DNA of 64,000 bases from Aerococcus loyolae (GTDB taxonomy: Bacteria; Bacillota; Bacilli; Lactobacillales; Aerococcaceae): assembly GCF_002871915.2 (NCBI RefSeq), contig NZ_CP126958.1, forward strand, positions 620,001-684,000, written 5' to 3'. The translations under genes and the position numbers were made by a program. Under the pieces are notes generated by a model, which was not told the origin of the DNA, made no database searches, and saw only the letters and a program-made list of their open reading frames with translations. This document shows, piece after piece, positions 27,007 through 38,750 of the stretch (positions are counted from its first letter, which is position 1; every line of letters begins with the position of its first letter).

Positions 27007-27645
27007 ATGGCAAATGCTTTAAATGTTAAGCCTACTCGGATGGAATTGCAAAAACTCCAAGGCAATCTTTCCATAGCAACTCGCGGCCATAAATTGTTAA
27101 AAGATAAGCAAGATGAGCTAATGCGTCAGTTTATTGACCTCATTCGAAAAAATAATGAGCTTCGTCAAGAGGTCGAGGCGGACCTATCATTAGCTCTGGA
27201 AAATTTTGTGCTTGCATCTGCCCTGGTTAACGAGGCTTACATTGATGAATTAGTGGCCATACCTAGTCAGAGTGTGGAACTTGAAATTCGTCATGAAAAT
27301 ATTATGAGTGTCGATGTTCCTAAGATGAATTTTCACTATTCAGATGAATACCAAGAAGGTAAGGACCGTAACACTTATAGTTTCTTAAATACTGCTAGTG
27401 AGTTAGATGACGCGATTGCAACCTTAAATCAAGTCATGCCTAAGTTATTAGAACTCAGTGAAATTGAAAAGACCTGTCAGTTAATGGCTGATGATATTGA
27501 ATCAACCAGACGACGGGTGAATGCCTTGGAATATCGGGTTATTCCTGATACCAAGGAAACGATCGCTTATATTCAAAGTAAATTAGAGGAGAATGAGCGG
27601 TCGACTAAGACCCGGATGATCAAAATTAAAGACATGAACGGGTAA
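27007..27645 (+). CDS. ntpD: V-type ATPase subunit D
   Basis: A 212-residue central shaft subunit. It opens with the family pattern LNVKPTRMELQKLQGNLSIATRGHKLLKDKQDEL and ends with the matching long helix (DDIESTRRRVNALEYRVIPDTKETIAYI), which together form the coiled-coil rotor axle inside the A3B3 head. GAAGGGGTG precedes the ATG. Last gene of the operon; no ntpJ K+ transporter gene follows, unlike E. hirae. Confidence 0.96.
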   Translation: MANALNVKPTRMELQKLQGNLSIATRGHKLLKDKQDELMRQFIDLIRKNNELRQEVEADLSLALENFVLASALVNEAYIDELVAIPSQSVELEIRHENIMSVDVPKMNFHYSDEYQEGKDRNTYSFLNTASELDDAIATLNQVMPKLLELSEIEKTCQLMADDIESTRRRVNALEYRVIPDTKETIAYIQSKLEENERSTKTRMIKIKDMNG

Positions 27646-27655
27646 TAGTGATGAA

Positions 27656-27700
27656 GTCCCTGCTTTTGGTCTAGTTAGACCTAGCAGGGCTTTTTATTTG
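27656..27700 (+). terminator. terminator of the ntp operon
   Basis: CCCTGCT at 27659-27665 pairs with AGCAGGG at 27684-27690; inside, GGTCTA pairs with TAGACC. T5 follows. Confidence 0.9.
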
Positions 27701-27717
27701 GATATTTTTTGCTATTC

Positions 27718-27747
27718 TTGAACTATGGACTTCCTTTGGTCTATAAT
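27718..27747 (+). promoter_or_regulatory. promoter of amino-acid ABC importer
   Basis: TTGAAC at 27718-27723, an 18-base spacer, TATAAT at 27742-27747. About 95 bases before the start codon. Confidence 0.7.
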
Positions 27748-27846
27748 AGAGAAATGTTCTATCAATAAGGGAGTAGAGAACTTTGTGAATATAACTTTTA
27801 TTTCTTATTTTAGAACCACTCAAATAGAAGATTGGAGCGAAGATAT

Positions 27847-29493
27847 ATGTCAAAGAGATTTGGAGCAGCGCTTTCTTTTCTCTTGTTAACCTTATCCCTT
27901 TTGGCTGGTTTAGCTAGTCCACTAAGGGTAGATGCTGCTGAAAATCAGCCAAGAATTGAGGTTGATCAAGAAGCTCTTAATCAGGGATTAGAGACACCTG
28001 GTGTATTAAGAGTAGGGATGGAAGCAAATTATGCTCCCTATAATTGGAGTCAGACGACAGACGCTAATGGCGCCATCGAAATTAGTAACGCTAGCGGAGA
28101 ATATGCTAATGGTTACGATGTGCAAATAGCCAAGCAAATTGCTGATGCTCTAGGGCTAAAGCTAGAAATCGTAAAGATGGAATGGGACGGTTTGCCACCT
28201 GCCTTACAATCAGCAAAAATTGATGCTATTGTAGCGGGGATGTCACCAACACCTGAACGGGAAAAACAAATCGATTTTACCGATGAATATTACGGCTCAG
28301 ACATGGTTGTAGTGACCCTAAAGGATGGCCCTTATGCCAATGCCCAATCCATTAATGACTTTGATGGGGCCAAGGTAACCGCACAATTAAATACCTTCCA
28401 CGTTGATTTACTCGATCAAATGCAAGGAATTGACAAACAGACCCCAATGGATTCTTTCCCAACTATGATCTCTTCCTTGCTAAGTAATAAGATTGATGCC
28501 TATATTTCAGACCGGCCTGGTGCCCTCTCTGCTGTCGCTGCTAATCCAGATTTAAAGATTGTTTCCTTTGAAGAAGGGAAAGGCTTTGATACGGGGGATA
28601 TTGCTAACTGGTCATCCGTTGGGCTCCGCAAGGATTCGCCCTTAATGGAACCGATTAACCAAGCCTTAGCGACCATTCCAGATAAAGATCGGGAAAACCT
28701 GATGCAAGAAATGGTTGATTTAAATAATCGCGGCGAAGATATTGGCTTTTGGGGTGAAGTGGCCAGCATCTGGTCCACATACAAGGGCCAATTGCTTAAA
28801 GGTGCTGCGACCACCATGTATATTGCCCTAATATCTACCATTGTCGGCTTTTTAATTGGTTTATTGATTGCCATTTATCGGTCGATGCCAATTGGTGAAA
28901 GTAGCGGTATTGTATCTATTTTATACAAGGTTGTTGAATTCTTGATTACGGCTTATATTGAAGTCTTCCGGGGAACCCCAATGATGGTCCAAGCCATGAT
29001 GATTTTCTATGGATCAAAATTATTCCTAGGGATTGATATGAGTTCCATGTTTGCCGCCTTGCTTATTGTTTCAGTGAATACCGGTGCTTACCTCGCTGAA
29101 GTTATCCGGGGTGGGATTATCGGTGTCGATGATGGCCAATCAGAAGCGGCTAAAGCAATTGGTATGAATCACTTCCAAACCATGACCTACGTGGTATTAC
29201 CCCAAGCTATCCGTAGTATATTACCTGCTTTGGGTAATGAGTTTGTGATTAATATCAAGGACACCTCAGTCTTAAACGTTATTGCTGTTACTGAACTATT
29301 CTTTGTTTCTAAATCGGCAGCAGGGACTACCTATCTCACCTTCCAAACTTTCTTTATCACAGCGATTATTTACTTCGTACTGACCTTTACCACGACCCGC
29401 TTATTGCGTTTGGTGGAAAAGAAGATGTCGGGAAGCGATACTTATACTGTCTATCAATCATCGACTAGTGAGGTGAATATTCATGAAAAATGA
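27847..29493 (+). CDS. amino-acid ABC transporter substrate-binding/permease fusion
   Basis: A 548-residue fusion protein of the GlnPH/ArtP type. A signal peptide (about residues 1-30) is followed by a periplasmic-binding-protein domain of the polar amino-acid family ([16 protein letters not shown] at about 48-63 to about 285) and then a permease domain with about five helices. The EAA loop reads [20 protein letters not shown] (about 432-451) and [14 protein letters not shown] marks the His/Glu/Gln/Arg permease family. Substrate is probably glutamine, glutamate, arginine or cystine-like; it cannot be decided. The ATG at 27847 follows GGAGCGA; an upstream in-frame TTG overlaps that site. It overlaps the ATPase gene by 11 bases. 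Confidence 0.9.
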   Translation: MSKRFGAALSFLLLTLSLLAGLASPLRVDAAENQPRIEVDQEALNQGLETPGVLRVGMEANYAPYNWSQTTDANGAIEISNASGEYANGYDVQIAKQIADALGLKLEIVKMEWDGLPPALQSAKIDAIVAGMSPTPEREKQIDFTDEYYGSDMVVVTLKDGPYANAQSINDFDGAKVTAQLNTFHVDLLDQMQGIDKQTPMDSFPTMISSLLSNKIDAYISDRPGALSAVAANPDLKIVSFEEGKGFDTGDIANWSSVGLRKDSPLMEPINQALATIPDKDRENLMQEMVDLNNRGEDIGFWGEVASIWSTYKGQLLKGAATTMYIALISTIVGFLIGLLIAIYRSMPIGESSGIVSILYKVVEFLITAYIEVFRGTPMMVQAMMIFYGSKLFLGIDMSSMFAALLIVSVNTGAYLAEVIRGGIIGVDDGQSEAAKAIGMNHFQTMTYVVLPQAIRSILPALGNEFVINIKDTSVLNVIAVTELFFVSKSAAGTTYLTFQTFFITAIIYFVLTFTTTRLLRLVEKKMSGSDTYTVYQSSTSEVNIHEK

Positions 29494-30226
29494 GATTTTA
29501 ACAATTTCTCACTTAGAGAAGAAATTTGGCGATAATTTGGTTTTAAAGGATATTGACTTTGCGGTTAGCCCTGGCGATGTTATCTCTATTATTGGTTCAT
29601 CAGGATCAGGGAAGTCAACCTTATTACGCTGTATGAATTTGCTGGAACAGCCCACTTCTGGTGATATTATCTATCATGACCAGTCTATCCTAGCTAAAAA
29701 TTTTGATAAGAATAAATATCGAGCCAAGGTAGGTATGGTTTTCCAACAGTTCAACTTATTTAAGAATATGAATGTGCTGGAAAATTGTGTTATCGGCCAA
29801 GAAAAAATTCTGAAAAGAAATAAAAATGAAGCTGAAAAAACCGCTTTGAAAAACCTAGAAAAAGTAGGTATGGCTCCTTACCGTGATGCCCGTCCTGATC
29901 AACTATCAGGTGGGCAACAACAACGGGTAGCTATCGCTCGGGCTCTATCTATGGACCCGGAAATCTTACTCTTTGATGAACCGACATCAGCTCTAGATCC
30001 GGAGATGGTCGGTGAGGTTCTAGGAACTATGACTGAATTAGCTAAAGAAGGCCTAACTATGATTGTCGTAACTCATGAAATGGCCTTTGCTCGCGATGTT
30101 TCTTCGCGGATTTGCTTTATGGACCAAGGGGTCATTGTTGAAGACGGCGAACCTGACCAAGTGATTAACCATCCTCAACATGAACGGACCAAGTCCTTCT
30201 TGTCACGCTATTTAGCAGAAAAATAA
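29483..30226 (+). CDS. polar amino-acid ABC transporter ATP-binding protein
   Basis: A 247-residue ATPase of the GlnQ/HisP family. Walker [10 protein letters not shown] is at about residues 36-44, signature [19 protein letters not shown] at about 138-156, Walker [16 protein letters not shown] at about 157-171 and the switch His in VVTHEM at about 194-199. It powers the fusion permease encoded just upstream, whose end it overlaps by 11 bases. Length is family-typical. Confidence 0.93.
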   Translation: MKNEILTISHLEKKFGDNLVLKDIDFAVSPGDVISIIGSSGSGKSTLLRCMNLLEQPTSGDIIYHDQSILAKNFDKNKYRAKVGMVFQQFNLFKNMNVLENCVIGQEKILKRNKNEAEKTALKNLEKVGMAPYRDARPDQLSGGQQQRVAIARALSMDPEILLFDEPTSALDPEMVGEVLGTMTELAKEGLTMIVVTHEMAFARDVSSRICFMDQGVIVEDGEPDQVINHPQHERTKSFLSRYLAEK

Positions 30227-30237
30227 GATTTATCAAG

Positions 30238-30265
30238 AGCTGGGATAAAATTCCCAGCTTTTTTA
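30238..30265 (+). terminator. terminator of the amino-acid importer operon
   Basis: AGCTGGGA at 30238-30245 pairs with TCCCAGCT at 30252-30259, then T6. Confidence 0.9.
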
Positions 30266-30283
30266 ATACGAACTATCTAATCA

Positions 30284-30398
30284 AAATGTGTTCCAGTCAC
30301 AGGACGAACGTCCGCTTCAAAAACTGATAACGCTCAGTTTCACTGAGCTTATCTCAATTTTCTCCAGCGATTTCGTCCTTTGTGTGACTGTCACACTC
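30284..30398. repeat. intergenic structured repeat, copy A
   Basis: The unit begins AAAATGTGTTCC and ends GTCACACTC. CAGTCACAGGACGAA (30294-30308) pairs imperfectly with TTCGTCC...TGTGACTG (30372-30390). Inside it GATAACGCTCAGT (30326-30338) pairs with ACTGAGCTTATC (30342-30353). A perfect 15-base palindrome GTGTGACTGTCACAC lies at 30382-30396. It shares its opening (GTGTTCC, GTCA, ACGTCC, CTTCA in order) and its closing with copy B, so the two are degenerate tandem copies of one element. No coding capacity is apparent. Confidence 0.6.
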
Positions 30399-30403
30399 TC
30401 ATA

Positions 30404-30573
30404 AAACGTGTTCCAAAAGTCAGCCCTGACGTCCACTTCATAGAGGATGTGAGACGAGGCCTTTAGACTTTTGGATGATTGGAGTGAGTCAGAATAAGAG
30501 TCAAGTATTCGCTCGTTTCTGACTTCTCCTTCTTCCAGACTTTCACTTTTTTGTTGTCAGCTCGCACTCTTTT
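30404..30573. repeat. intergenic structured repeat, copy B
   Basis: The unit begins AAAACGTGTTCC and ends CTCGCACTC near 30569. CCAAAAGTC (30413-30421) pairs perfectly with GACTTTTGG (30466-30474), with inner CGTC/GACG pairs. A second hairpin GTCAGAA / TTCTGAC lies around 30488-30522. Together with copy A it fills most of the 440-base gap between the amino-acid importer and prfC; the rest is A/T-rich prfC upstream sequence without a clear promoter. Confidence 0.55.
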
Positions 30574-30674
30574 TTAAAAGAAAACTTTCTTAGTTTTATG
30601 GGGTTATGATATGATAAATAAGCAAGTTTTTTACTGAACCATAGAAAAAAGAAGTTATAAAAAGGATGTCATGC

Positions 30675-32246
30675 ATGAATAGAGCAGAAGAAGTAAAAAA
30701 AAGAAGGACCTTTGCCATTATTTCCCACCCTGATGCCGGAAAAACCACCATTACTGAACAATTACTCCTATATTCAGGAGCTATTCGCCAGGCGGGGACG
30801 GTTAAAGGCAAGAAAAGTGGTCACTTTGCCAAGTCCGACTGGATGAAGATTGAACAACAGCGTGGGATTTCAGTGACTAGTTCGGTCATGCAAGTGGACT
30901 ACGACGGTTATCAAATTAATATTGTGGATACCCCGGGCCACGAGGACTTTTCCGAGGATACCTATCGAACTCTTATGGCCGTGGATGCTGCAGTTATGGT
31001 GGTAGACTCTGGTAAGGGGATTGAGGCCCAAACCAAGAGATTGTTTGAAGTGGCTAGTCATCGGGGCATTCCGATTTTCACCTTTATGAATAAATTAGAC
31101 CGTGATGGCCGTGAACCCATGGAACTGATTAGTGAACTAGAGGAAGTCCTAGGCATCGATGCTTATGCCATGAACTGGCCCATGGGCATGGGAAAGACCT
31201 ACCAAGGCAACTACGATCTCTTTAACAATCGCTTAGAATTGACTCACCCAGAAGCTAATGACGGTAATGATTTCTTACCTTTAAATGAAGCTGGTGAACT
31301 TGAAGGGGATTATGAAGTGAAAAATTCTCCTTGGTATGAGGAAGCCGTGGAGAATGCTCAGCTCTTAAATGAGGCTGGAAATCCTTTCGACTCTGAGGCC
31401 ATCCAAGCAGGCAAGTTAACGCCAGTCTTCTTTGGTTCTGCCTTAACTGGTTTTGGCGTTCAAACTTTCTTAGATGCCTTTGTCGATTTTGCTCCCGCTC
31501 CCCAAGCGGTCGAAACAGTGGAAGGGGACTTAGTCGACCCTCTTGATGAGCAATTAACCGGCTTTATCTTTAAGATTCAAGCTAACATGGATCCCCGACA
31601 CCGTGACCGGATTGCCTTTGTGCGGATTTGCTCGGGCGAGTTTCATGAAGGCATGGATGTCACTGTAGCAAGAACGGATAAGAAGTTAAAGTTGAATAAT
31701 ACTACGCGTTTTATGGCCGATACTCGTGAACATGCTAGTTTAGCAGTGGCGGGAGATATTATTGGTCTGTATGATACCGGAAACTTTCAAATTGGAGACT
31801 CCATTTATTCAGGTAAGCACAAGGTAAACTTTAAACCTCTCCCACAATTTACTCCAGAATTATTTATGAAGGTGAGTCCTAAGAATGTCATGAAGCAAAA
31901 ATCCTTCCATAAGGGGATTAAACAACTTGTTGAAGAAGGGGCTATCCAACTTTATAAAACTTGGCACACCGAAGAGTATATCTTAGGGGCAGTAGGGCAA
32001 CTCCAGTTCGAAGTCTTCCAGTACCGTTTGTTAAATGAATACAATTCGGAAGTGGAAATGACACCCCTGGGGAATAAAATCGCTCGTTGGATTTCCAAAG
32101 ATCAATTGGATCCTTCCATGTCATCGAGCCGTAACTTGCTCTGCAAAGACCGCTTCGACCAACCTGTCTTTCTCTTTGAAAATCAATTTGCTGAAAATTG
32201 GTTCCAACAAAAATATCCTGATGTACAATTAGAATCCTTGTTATAG
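30675..32246 (+). CDS. prfC: peptide chain release factor 3
   Basis: A 523-residue translational GTPase that recycles RF1/RF2 after peptide release. G1 is HPDAGKTT (about residues 18-25), G3 DTPGHEDFS (about 82-90) and G4 NKLDRD (about 138-143); domains II and III follow. It is shorter and more compact than EF-G, as expected for RF3. The ATG at 30675 lies 9 bases after AAAAAGG; an in-frame ATG three codons earlier touches the ribosome site. Single gene. Confidence 0.95.
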   Translation: MNRAEEVKKRRTFAIISHPDAGKTTITEQLLLYSGAIRQAGTVKGKKSGHFAKSDWMKIEQQRGISVTSSVMQVDYDGYQINIVDTPGHEDFSEDTYRTLMAVDAAVMVVDSGKGIEAQTKRLFEVASHRGIPIFTFMNKLDRDGREPMELISELEEVLGIDAYAMNWPMGMGKTYQGNYDLFNNRLELTHPEANDGNDFLPLNEAGELEGDYEVKNSPWYEEAVENAQLLNEAGNPFDSEAIQAGKLTPVFFGSALTGFGVQTFLDAFVDFAPAPQAVETVEGDLVDPLDEQLTGFIFKIQANMDPRHRDRIAFVRICSGEFHEGMDVTVARTDKKLKLNNTTRFMADTREHASLAVAGDIIGLYDTGNFQIGDSIYSGKHKVNFKPLPQFTPELFMKVSPKNVMKQKSFHKGIKQLVEEGAIQLYKTWHTEEYILGAVGQLQFEVFQYRLLNEYNSEVEMTPLGNKIARWISKDQLDPSMSSSRNLLCKDRFDQPVFLFENQFAENWFQQKYPDVQLESLL

Positions 32247-32351
32247 GAATCGAATAAGTGTGCAAAAAGCAAATGTAGCCCTAATAGGCTACCGATAAGT
32301 CCTGTCAGTTTTTGATCAGCTGAACATTTATAGCTAGTTAGTTCGCTAATG

Positions 32352-32402
32352 ACCCCCTTTTCACCAAAAACACTGTATTTTGGTAGAAAGGGGGTTTATT
32401 AT
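32352..32402 (+). terminator. terminator downstream of prfC
   Basis: ACCCCCTTT at 32352-32360 pairs with AAAGGGGGT at 32387-32395; inside, CCAAAA pairs with TTTTGG. TTTATT follows. It lies about 105 bases after the prfC stop, in otherwise featureless sequence. Confidence 0.85.
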
Positions 32403-32440
32403 CTGCTAAATTGCTTATAAAGCGTATATTTTAATCGTAA

Positions 32441-34006
<1,566 letters not shown>

Positions 34007-34064
34007 ATCGGCTAAAGCTTTGATTGATTTGCGTTTTAGTAAATATTCTATTAATTAGGCAGAC

Positions 34065-34097
34065 AAAAAGGAGTTGGGACAAATCCCAACTCCTTTT
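34065..34097. terminator. bidirectional terminator guaB / clpE
   Basis: AAAAGGAGTTGGGA pairs perfectly over 14 bases with TCCCAACTCCTTTT (34084-34097). A and T runs serve both convergent genes. Confidence 0.92.
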
Positions 34098-34113
34098 CAA
34101 ACGACTTATTTGA

Positions 34114-36312
34114 TTAATCGGCTTCGCTTTCTTCAATGGCCTGACTATTTTCACTCTCATTAATAACAATGTCGCCAGAATCATCCACGGTAAAGTGGAC
34201 ATAGGAAATACTTGGGTCCTTTAAGTATAGGTCCGCGACTTGGTTTTCGATCTGTTCTTGGATAACCCGTCTTAATGGGCGGGCACCCAGTTTGGGGTCA
34301 TAGCCCAGTTCAACAATAGCTTCTTTCACTCGGTCGTCAATGGCAATGCTGATTTTTTGGCCCTTGAGTAATTTGTTCATGCTGGTGAGCATGTGGTACA
34401 CAATTTGAATTAATTCTTCCTTAGTCAGTGGTTGGAATTCAATGATACCGTCAAAGCGGTTCATGAATTCAGGCTTAAAGTAATTATCCAATTGGTCCAA
34501 GACGGATTGGTTTTTTCCTTGTTGACTAGCGGCAAAACCAACGCTAGCTTCAACATTGCCCGTCCCGGCATTGGAGGTCATGATGATAAGGGTATCTTTA
34601 AAGGAAACCGTCCGACCTTGTGCATCAGTTAGTCGGCCGTCTTCCATGATTTGTAGGAAGAGGTTGAGTACATCAGGGTGAGCTTTTTCCACTTCATCTA
34701 AGAGAATGAGGGAATAAGGTTGCCGTCTGACTTGCTCGGTTAATTGGCCGGCTTCGTCATAGCCGACATAACCGGGTGGTGAACCGATCATCTTAGAGAC
34801 ACTGTGTTTTTCCATGTATTCAGACATGTCAAAGCGGATCATTGCTTCTTCACTACCAAAGAGTTGCTTAGCCAGCTGACGGGCTAATTCGGTCTTACCA
34901 ACACCTGTTGGTCCCACAAATAGGAAGGAAGCAATGGGTTTATTGCCTGGGTGGAAGCCCACACGGTTACGGCGGATTGCTGCTGATACTTTTTCGACAG
35001 CGGGATCTTGGCCGATAATTGTCTCCTTGAGTTCATCCTCAAGTTGCAATAAATTGCTTTGTTCTTGGTCTTGTAACTGGCCGACGGGGATACCAGTTTT
35101 GGCTTCCACTAATTCTTCGATGTCTTCGACGGTGATCGTTGGGACTTGTTCAACAACAGCTTCATTATTAGCGGCCATATCCTTATATTTCTTTAATTGG
35201 TCGCGGTAATAGGCTGCCTTCTCATAATCTTCAGCATCGGTAGCCATTTCCTTTAATTTTTCTAATTCTTTAATCTGATTTTCTAAGGCCTCTTTATCCA
35301 AGAAGGGAATGGTTAAATTTTTCTTGGATCCCGCTTCGTCGAGAAGGTCGATGGCCTTATCAGGTAATTGCCGGTCTTGGATATAACGATTAGACAGGAT
35401 AACCGTTGCTTCTAAGGCCTGGTCAGTAAAGTGAACATGGTGGAATTTTTGGTATTGGTCGGCTAGGCCCTTGATAATAGTGATGGCTTCTTCCACCGAG
35501 GGTTCATCCACTTGAACAGGTTGTAAGCGGCGAGCCAGAGCGCCATCTTTTTCGATACGACGGAATTCATTTAAGGTTGTTGCTCCGACTAATTGCATTT
35601 CACCCCGAGCCAGAGCAGGTTTTAAGATGTTGCCAGCATCCATTGATGAATTATCGGCTGTTCCTGCTCCCACGATTTCATGGATTTCATCAATGAATAG
35701 AATGATTGATTGATTTGAGCTGACTTCTTTGATTAGGGCTTGCATTTTTTCTTCAAATTGGCCCCGAACCCCAGTGCCTTGGACTAAAGAAGCCACATCT
35801 AAACTAATAACTTCTTTGTTTTGTAGCTTTTCAGGAACTTCTTTAGCCACTATTTTTTGAGCTAAACCTTCCACAACTGCCGTCTTACCAACACCGGCTT
35901 CACCAATGAGGACAGGATTGTTTTTGGTTCGACGGTTGAGAATTTCGATCACCCGATTTATTTCTTGGTCACGGCCAATGACCGGGTCGTACTTGCCTTG
36001 TCGAGCCAATTCGGTCATGTTGGTCCCATAATTAGCCAATAGGCTATTTCCTTGGCCATCATTAGGATGGTGTGGAGGCTCTTGGCCGTTAGAATTATGG
36101 GTCCCTTTATCTTGCATTTGTCTGAGTAGCTCATAGAGGTTTCCCCATGAAGTATTATCATTATTGCTTTTTCCAGCTTGAGATTGGTTGCGAATTATCT
36201 CTGCATAACAAGGCTGGCAAAGGTTAATTGCCTGTCTTTGACCATTAATATTCGCATACATGTGAATGGCAGCTTCGCGTTGGTTACAACGTTGGCATTT
36301 CAATAGTGCCAC
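34114..36312 (-). CDS. clpE: ATP-dependent Clp protease ATP-binding subunit ClpE
   Basis: A 732-residue Hsp100 unfoldase. A four-cysteine zinc finger at the N-terminus (CQRC about residues 6-9, CQPC about 33-36) distinguishes ClpE from ClpC. AAA1 has Walker [10 protein letters not shown] (about 138-146); a UVR domain ([21 protein letters not shown]) lies between; AAA2 has GPTGVGKTE (about 469-477). It unfolds substrates for ClpP under heat stress and helps switch off the CtsR response. Promoter and CtsR operator are described at 36399-36427. Confidence 0.95.
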   Translation of the reverse strand: MALLKCQRCNQREAAIHMYANINGQRQAINLCQPCYAEIIRNQSQAGKSNNDNTSWGNLYELLRQMQDKGTHNSNGQEPPHHPNDGQGNSLLANYGTNMTELARQGKYDPVIGRDQEINRVIEILNRRTKNNPVLIGEAGVGKTAVVEGLAQKIVAKEVPEKLQNKEVISLDVASLVQGTGVRGQFEEKMQALIKEVSSNQSIILFIDEIHEIVGAGTADNSSMDAGNILKPALARGEMQLVGATTLNEFRRIEKDGALARRLQPVQVDEPSVEEAITIIKGLADQYQKFHHVHFTDQALEATVILSNRYIQDRQLPDKAIDLLDEAGSKKNLTIPFLDKEALENQIKELEKLKEMATDAEDYEKAAYYRDQLKKYKDMAANNEAVVEQVPTITVEDIEELVEAKTGIPVGQLQDQEQSNLLQLEDELKETIIGQDPAVEKVSAAIRRNRVGFHPGNKPIASFLFVGPTGVGKTELARQLAKQLFGSEEAMIRFDMSEYMEKHSVSKMIGSPPGYVGYDEAGQLTEQVRRQPYSLILLDEVEKAHPDVLNLFLQIMEDGRLTDAQGRTVSFKDTLIIMTSNAGTGNVEASVGFAASQQGKNQSVLDQLDNYFKPEFMNRFDGIIEFQPLTKEELIQIVYHMLTSMNKLLKGQKISIAIDDRVKEAIVELGYDPKLGARPLRRVIQEQIENQVADLYLKDPSISYVHFTVDDSGDIVINESENSQAIEESEAD

Positions 36313-36398
36313 GCTCCTTTCTTAAGAAATTGGCCAATATTTTTAATATACATATATTGTAAAAATACCTTTTTGATAAACATTGACCTTCAATAGTC

Positions 36399-36427
36399 AT
36401 TATACATTGACCATGTTTGACATTCAA
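36399..36427 (-). promoter_or_regulatory. clpE promoter with CtsR operator in the spacer
   Basis: On the minus strand -35 TTGAAT (36427-36422), a 17-base spacer, -10 TATAAT (36404-36399). The spacer holds TGTCAAA-CAT-GGTCAAT (36422-36406), matching the CtsR direct repeat RGTCAAA-NAN-RGTCAAA with two end-position differences. A second ATTGACC half-site lies at 36382-36388. Confidence 0.82.
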
Positions 36428-36479
36428 GTCATAAAGCTTGTTTTCCCATGCTAAAGCCAAGGAGAATTTAATTAAGTAG

Positions 36480-36508
36480 TTGTCACCATGCTTAAAAAAT
36501 GGTACATT
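36480..36508 (+). promoter_or_regulatory. ptsHI promoter
   Basis: TTGTCA at 36480-36485, a 17-base spacer, TACATT at 36503-36508, about 85 bases before ptsH. A weak cre-like sequence (TGTAACGGTTTTC) overlaps the predicted start at 36514-36526 but misses two key positions. Confidence 0.65.
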
Positions 36509-36592
36509 ATTAATGTAACGGTTTTCTTTTCTTTAAGCGATAGTTGGGAAAGTCGTCAAATTATGTAGATTTAAAAAAAGGAGATTATAATA

Positions 36593-36859
36593 ATGAAAAC
36601 TCAAGACTTTAATATTACTGCAGAAACTGGTATCCATGCTCGTCCAGCAACCTTACTTGTGCAAACTGCAAGCAAATTTAAATCTGATATTAACTTAGAA
36701 TATAAAGGTAAATCTGTTAACTTGAAATCTATCATGGGTGTAATGTCCTTAGGAGTAGGCCAAGGTGCAGATGTAACCATCTCTGTTGAAGGTGAAGATG
36801 AAGAAGAAGCAATGGCAGCTATTCAAGAAACCATGAAAAGTGAAGGGTTGTCAGAATAA
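36593..36859 (+). CDS. ptsH: phosphocarrier protein HPr
   Basis: An 88-residue HPr of the sugar phosphotransferase system. His15 (GIHARP) receives phosphate from enzyme I; Ser46 (LKSIMGVM) is the regulatory site phosphorylated by HPr kinase for CcpA-dependent catabolite control. AAAGGAGA precedes the ATG. ptsI follows one base after the stop codon. Confidence 0.98.
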   Translation: MKTQDFNITAETGIHARPATLLVQTASKFKSDINLEYKGKSVNLKSIMGVMSLGVGQGADVTISVEGEDEEEAMAAIQETMKSEGLSE

Positions 36860-36860
36860 C

Positions 36861-38585
36861 ATGGAAAAGTTGAAAGGAATTGGGGCTAGTGATGGTTACG
36901 CCATTGCTAAGGCCTTTCTTTTGGAACAACCTGACTTATCCTTTGAAGAAGGAAAAGTAGAAGATGCTGATGCGGAAATTGACCGCTTAACCAAGGCTAT
37001 TGATGATAGTCGCATTGAGATCGCTAAGATTAAAGTGATTGCTCAAGAACGTCTATCTGAAGAAGAAGCAGGCGTTTTTGATGCTCATTTACAAATGCTA
37101 GATGACCCAGAGATGATCGCGACATACCAACAAAAAATCAAAGATGAAAATCTTGACGCTCAAACTGCTGTGCGCCAAACTGCTGATGGCTTCATTGCTA
37201 TCTTTAAAGCCATGGAAGATAATCCTTATATGCAAGAACGTGCAGCGGATATTAAAGATGTTACCGACCGCCTCATCGCGCATTTAATCGGCGCAAAAAT
37301 CCCTAACTTGAGTTTAATTGATGAGGATGCAATTGTTATTGCTCCTGATTTAACTCCGAGTGATACAGCACAGTTAAACAAATATGTTAAAGGTTTTGTT
37401 ACTGATATTGGGGGACGGACATCCCACTCAGCAATTATGGCTCGTAGCTTAGAAGTTGCTGCTGTTGTTGGAACAACTTCTGCTTCTGAAGCGGTTAGTG
37501 ATGGGGACTTAGTCATTGTCGACGGTTTTGAAGGGGAAGTTTTAATTAACCCAGACCAAGCCACTGTTGATAGCTATAAGGACAAAGCTAAGGCCTATCA
37601 AAAACAAAAACTTGAATGGGAAAGCCTTAAAGATGCCGATTCCCTAACTAAAGATGGCAAACAATTTGAAATTGTTGCTAATATTGGTTCACCTAAGGAC
37701 TTACCCGGTGTTCATGAAAACGGGGCCGAAGGTGTAGGGCTTTATCGGACAGAGTTCCTCTATATGGATTCAGACCACTTCCCAACTGAAGAAGAGCAAT
37801 TTGAAGCTTATAAAGAAGTTTTAGAATCTCTCAACGGTAAAAATGTGGTTATCCGGACCATGGATATTGGTGGGGATAAGAAACTCCCTTATTTAGCCTT
37901 ACCAGAAGAGTTGAATCCTTTCTTGGGTTACCGTGCGATTCGGATTTGCTTAAGAGAAACGGATATGTTCCGTACCCAATTACGGGCTCTCTTACGTGCC
38001 TCCGCTTATGGGAAATTAAGTATTATGTTCCCAATGGTAGCTACTTTAGAGGAATGGCGTCAAGCTAAAGCTTTATACGAGGAAGAACGACAAAAATTAA
38101 TTGACGAAGGCGTTGAAGTTGCTGACAATATTCAAGTGGGGATTATGATTGAAATCCCAGCAGCAGCTGTTTTAGCTGATCAATTTGCCAAGGAAGTTGA
38201 CTTCTTCAGTATTGGAACCAACGACTTGATCCAATACACCATGGCTGCTGACCGAATGAATAATAATATCTCTTACCTCTACCAACCTTATAACCCAGCC
38301 GTTCTACGTCTGATTAACTATGTGATTCAAGCTAGTCACAAAGAAGGTAAATGGACTGGTATGTGTGGAGAAGTAGCTGGTGACCAAACCGCTATCCCAC
38401 TACTTGTTGGTATGGGCTTAGACGAATTCTCTATGAGTGCAACTTCAATTCTTAAATCGCGTTCCTTAATGGCTCGCTTAGATTCTAAGGAATGTGAAGA
38501 ATTAGCTCACAAAGCCATGAATGAAAAGACCAGTTCAGAAGAAGTGGCCGAAATGGTTCATGACTATGTGTCTAAGTTAGACTAA
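36861..38585 (+). CDS. ptsI: phosphoenolpyruvate--protein phosphotransferase (enzyme I)
   Basis: A 574-residue enzyme I that passes phosphate from PEP to HPr. The phosphorylated His lies in [12 protein letters not shown] (about residues 180-191). The PEP-binding barrel has [10 protein letters not shown] (about 290-299), [18 protein letters not shown] (about 447-464) and GMCGEVAGD (about 498-506). The ATG at 36861 gives the conserved [18 protein letters not shown] start; the open frame also begins at 36840 inside ptsH. The ribosome site is weak (AAGGG 13 bases upstream), consistent with coupling to ptsH. Confidence 0.96.
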   Translation: MEKLKGIGASDGYAIAKAFLLEQPDLSFEEGKVEDADAEIDRLTKAIDDSRIEIAKIKVIAQERLSEEEAGVFDAHLQMLDDPEMIATYQQKIKDENLDAQTAVRQTADGFIAIFKAMEDNPYMQERAADIKDVTDRLIAHLIGAKIPNLSLIDEDAIVIAPDLTPSDTAQLNKYVKGFVTDIGGRTSHSAIMARSLEVAAVVGTTSASEAVSDGDLVIVDGFEGEVLINPDQATVDSYKDKAKAYQKQKLEWESLKDADSLTKDGKQFEIVANIGSPKDLPGVHENGAEGVGLYRTEFLYMDSDHFPTEEEQFEAYKEVLESLNGKNVVIRTMDIGGDKKLPYLALPEELNPFLGYRAIRICLRETDMFRTQLRALLRASAYGKLSIMFPMVATLEEWRQAKALYEEERQKLIDEGVEVADNIQVGIMIEIPAAAVLADQFAKEVDFFSIGTNDLIQYTMAADRMNNNISYLYQPYNPAVLRLINYVIQASHKEGKWTGMCGEVAGDQTAIPLLVGMGLDEFSMSATSILKSRSLMARLDSKECEELAHKAMNEKTSSEEVAEMVHDYVSKLD

Positions 38586-38601
38586 AAAGAATAAACTGAT
38601 C

Positions 38602-38666
38602 AAGTGCTGGTAATGAATACTGCCTTCAGTGAAGGAGAGTGATTCAATCATACCAGCACTTTTTTC
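38602..38666 (+). terminator. terminator of ptsHI
   Basis: AAGTGCTGGTA at 38602-38612 pairs with TACCAGCACTT at 38651-38661; an inner CCTTC-AGT-GAAGG hairpin caps it. T6 follows. Confidence 0.9.
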
Positions 38667-38671
38667 TTGGA

Positions 38672-38700
38672 TTGGTATTCACTCTGACCTGTGCTAAAAT
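38672..38700 (+). promoter_or_regulatory. promoter of the GT4 gene
   Basis: TTGGTA at 38672-38677, a 17-base spacer, TAAAAT at 38695-38700 with TGC just before it (extended -10). Confidence 0.65.
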
Positions 38701-38750
38701 AAAAGTACTTTGTACAGTTTAATAGTAGATAATCATGAGGGGAGAGGAAA

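Noticed and set aside
36513..36528. cre site for CcpA at ptsH
   Set aside because: Two mismatches at central CG and end positions; too weak to call.
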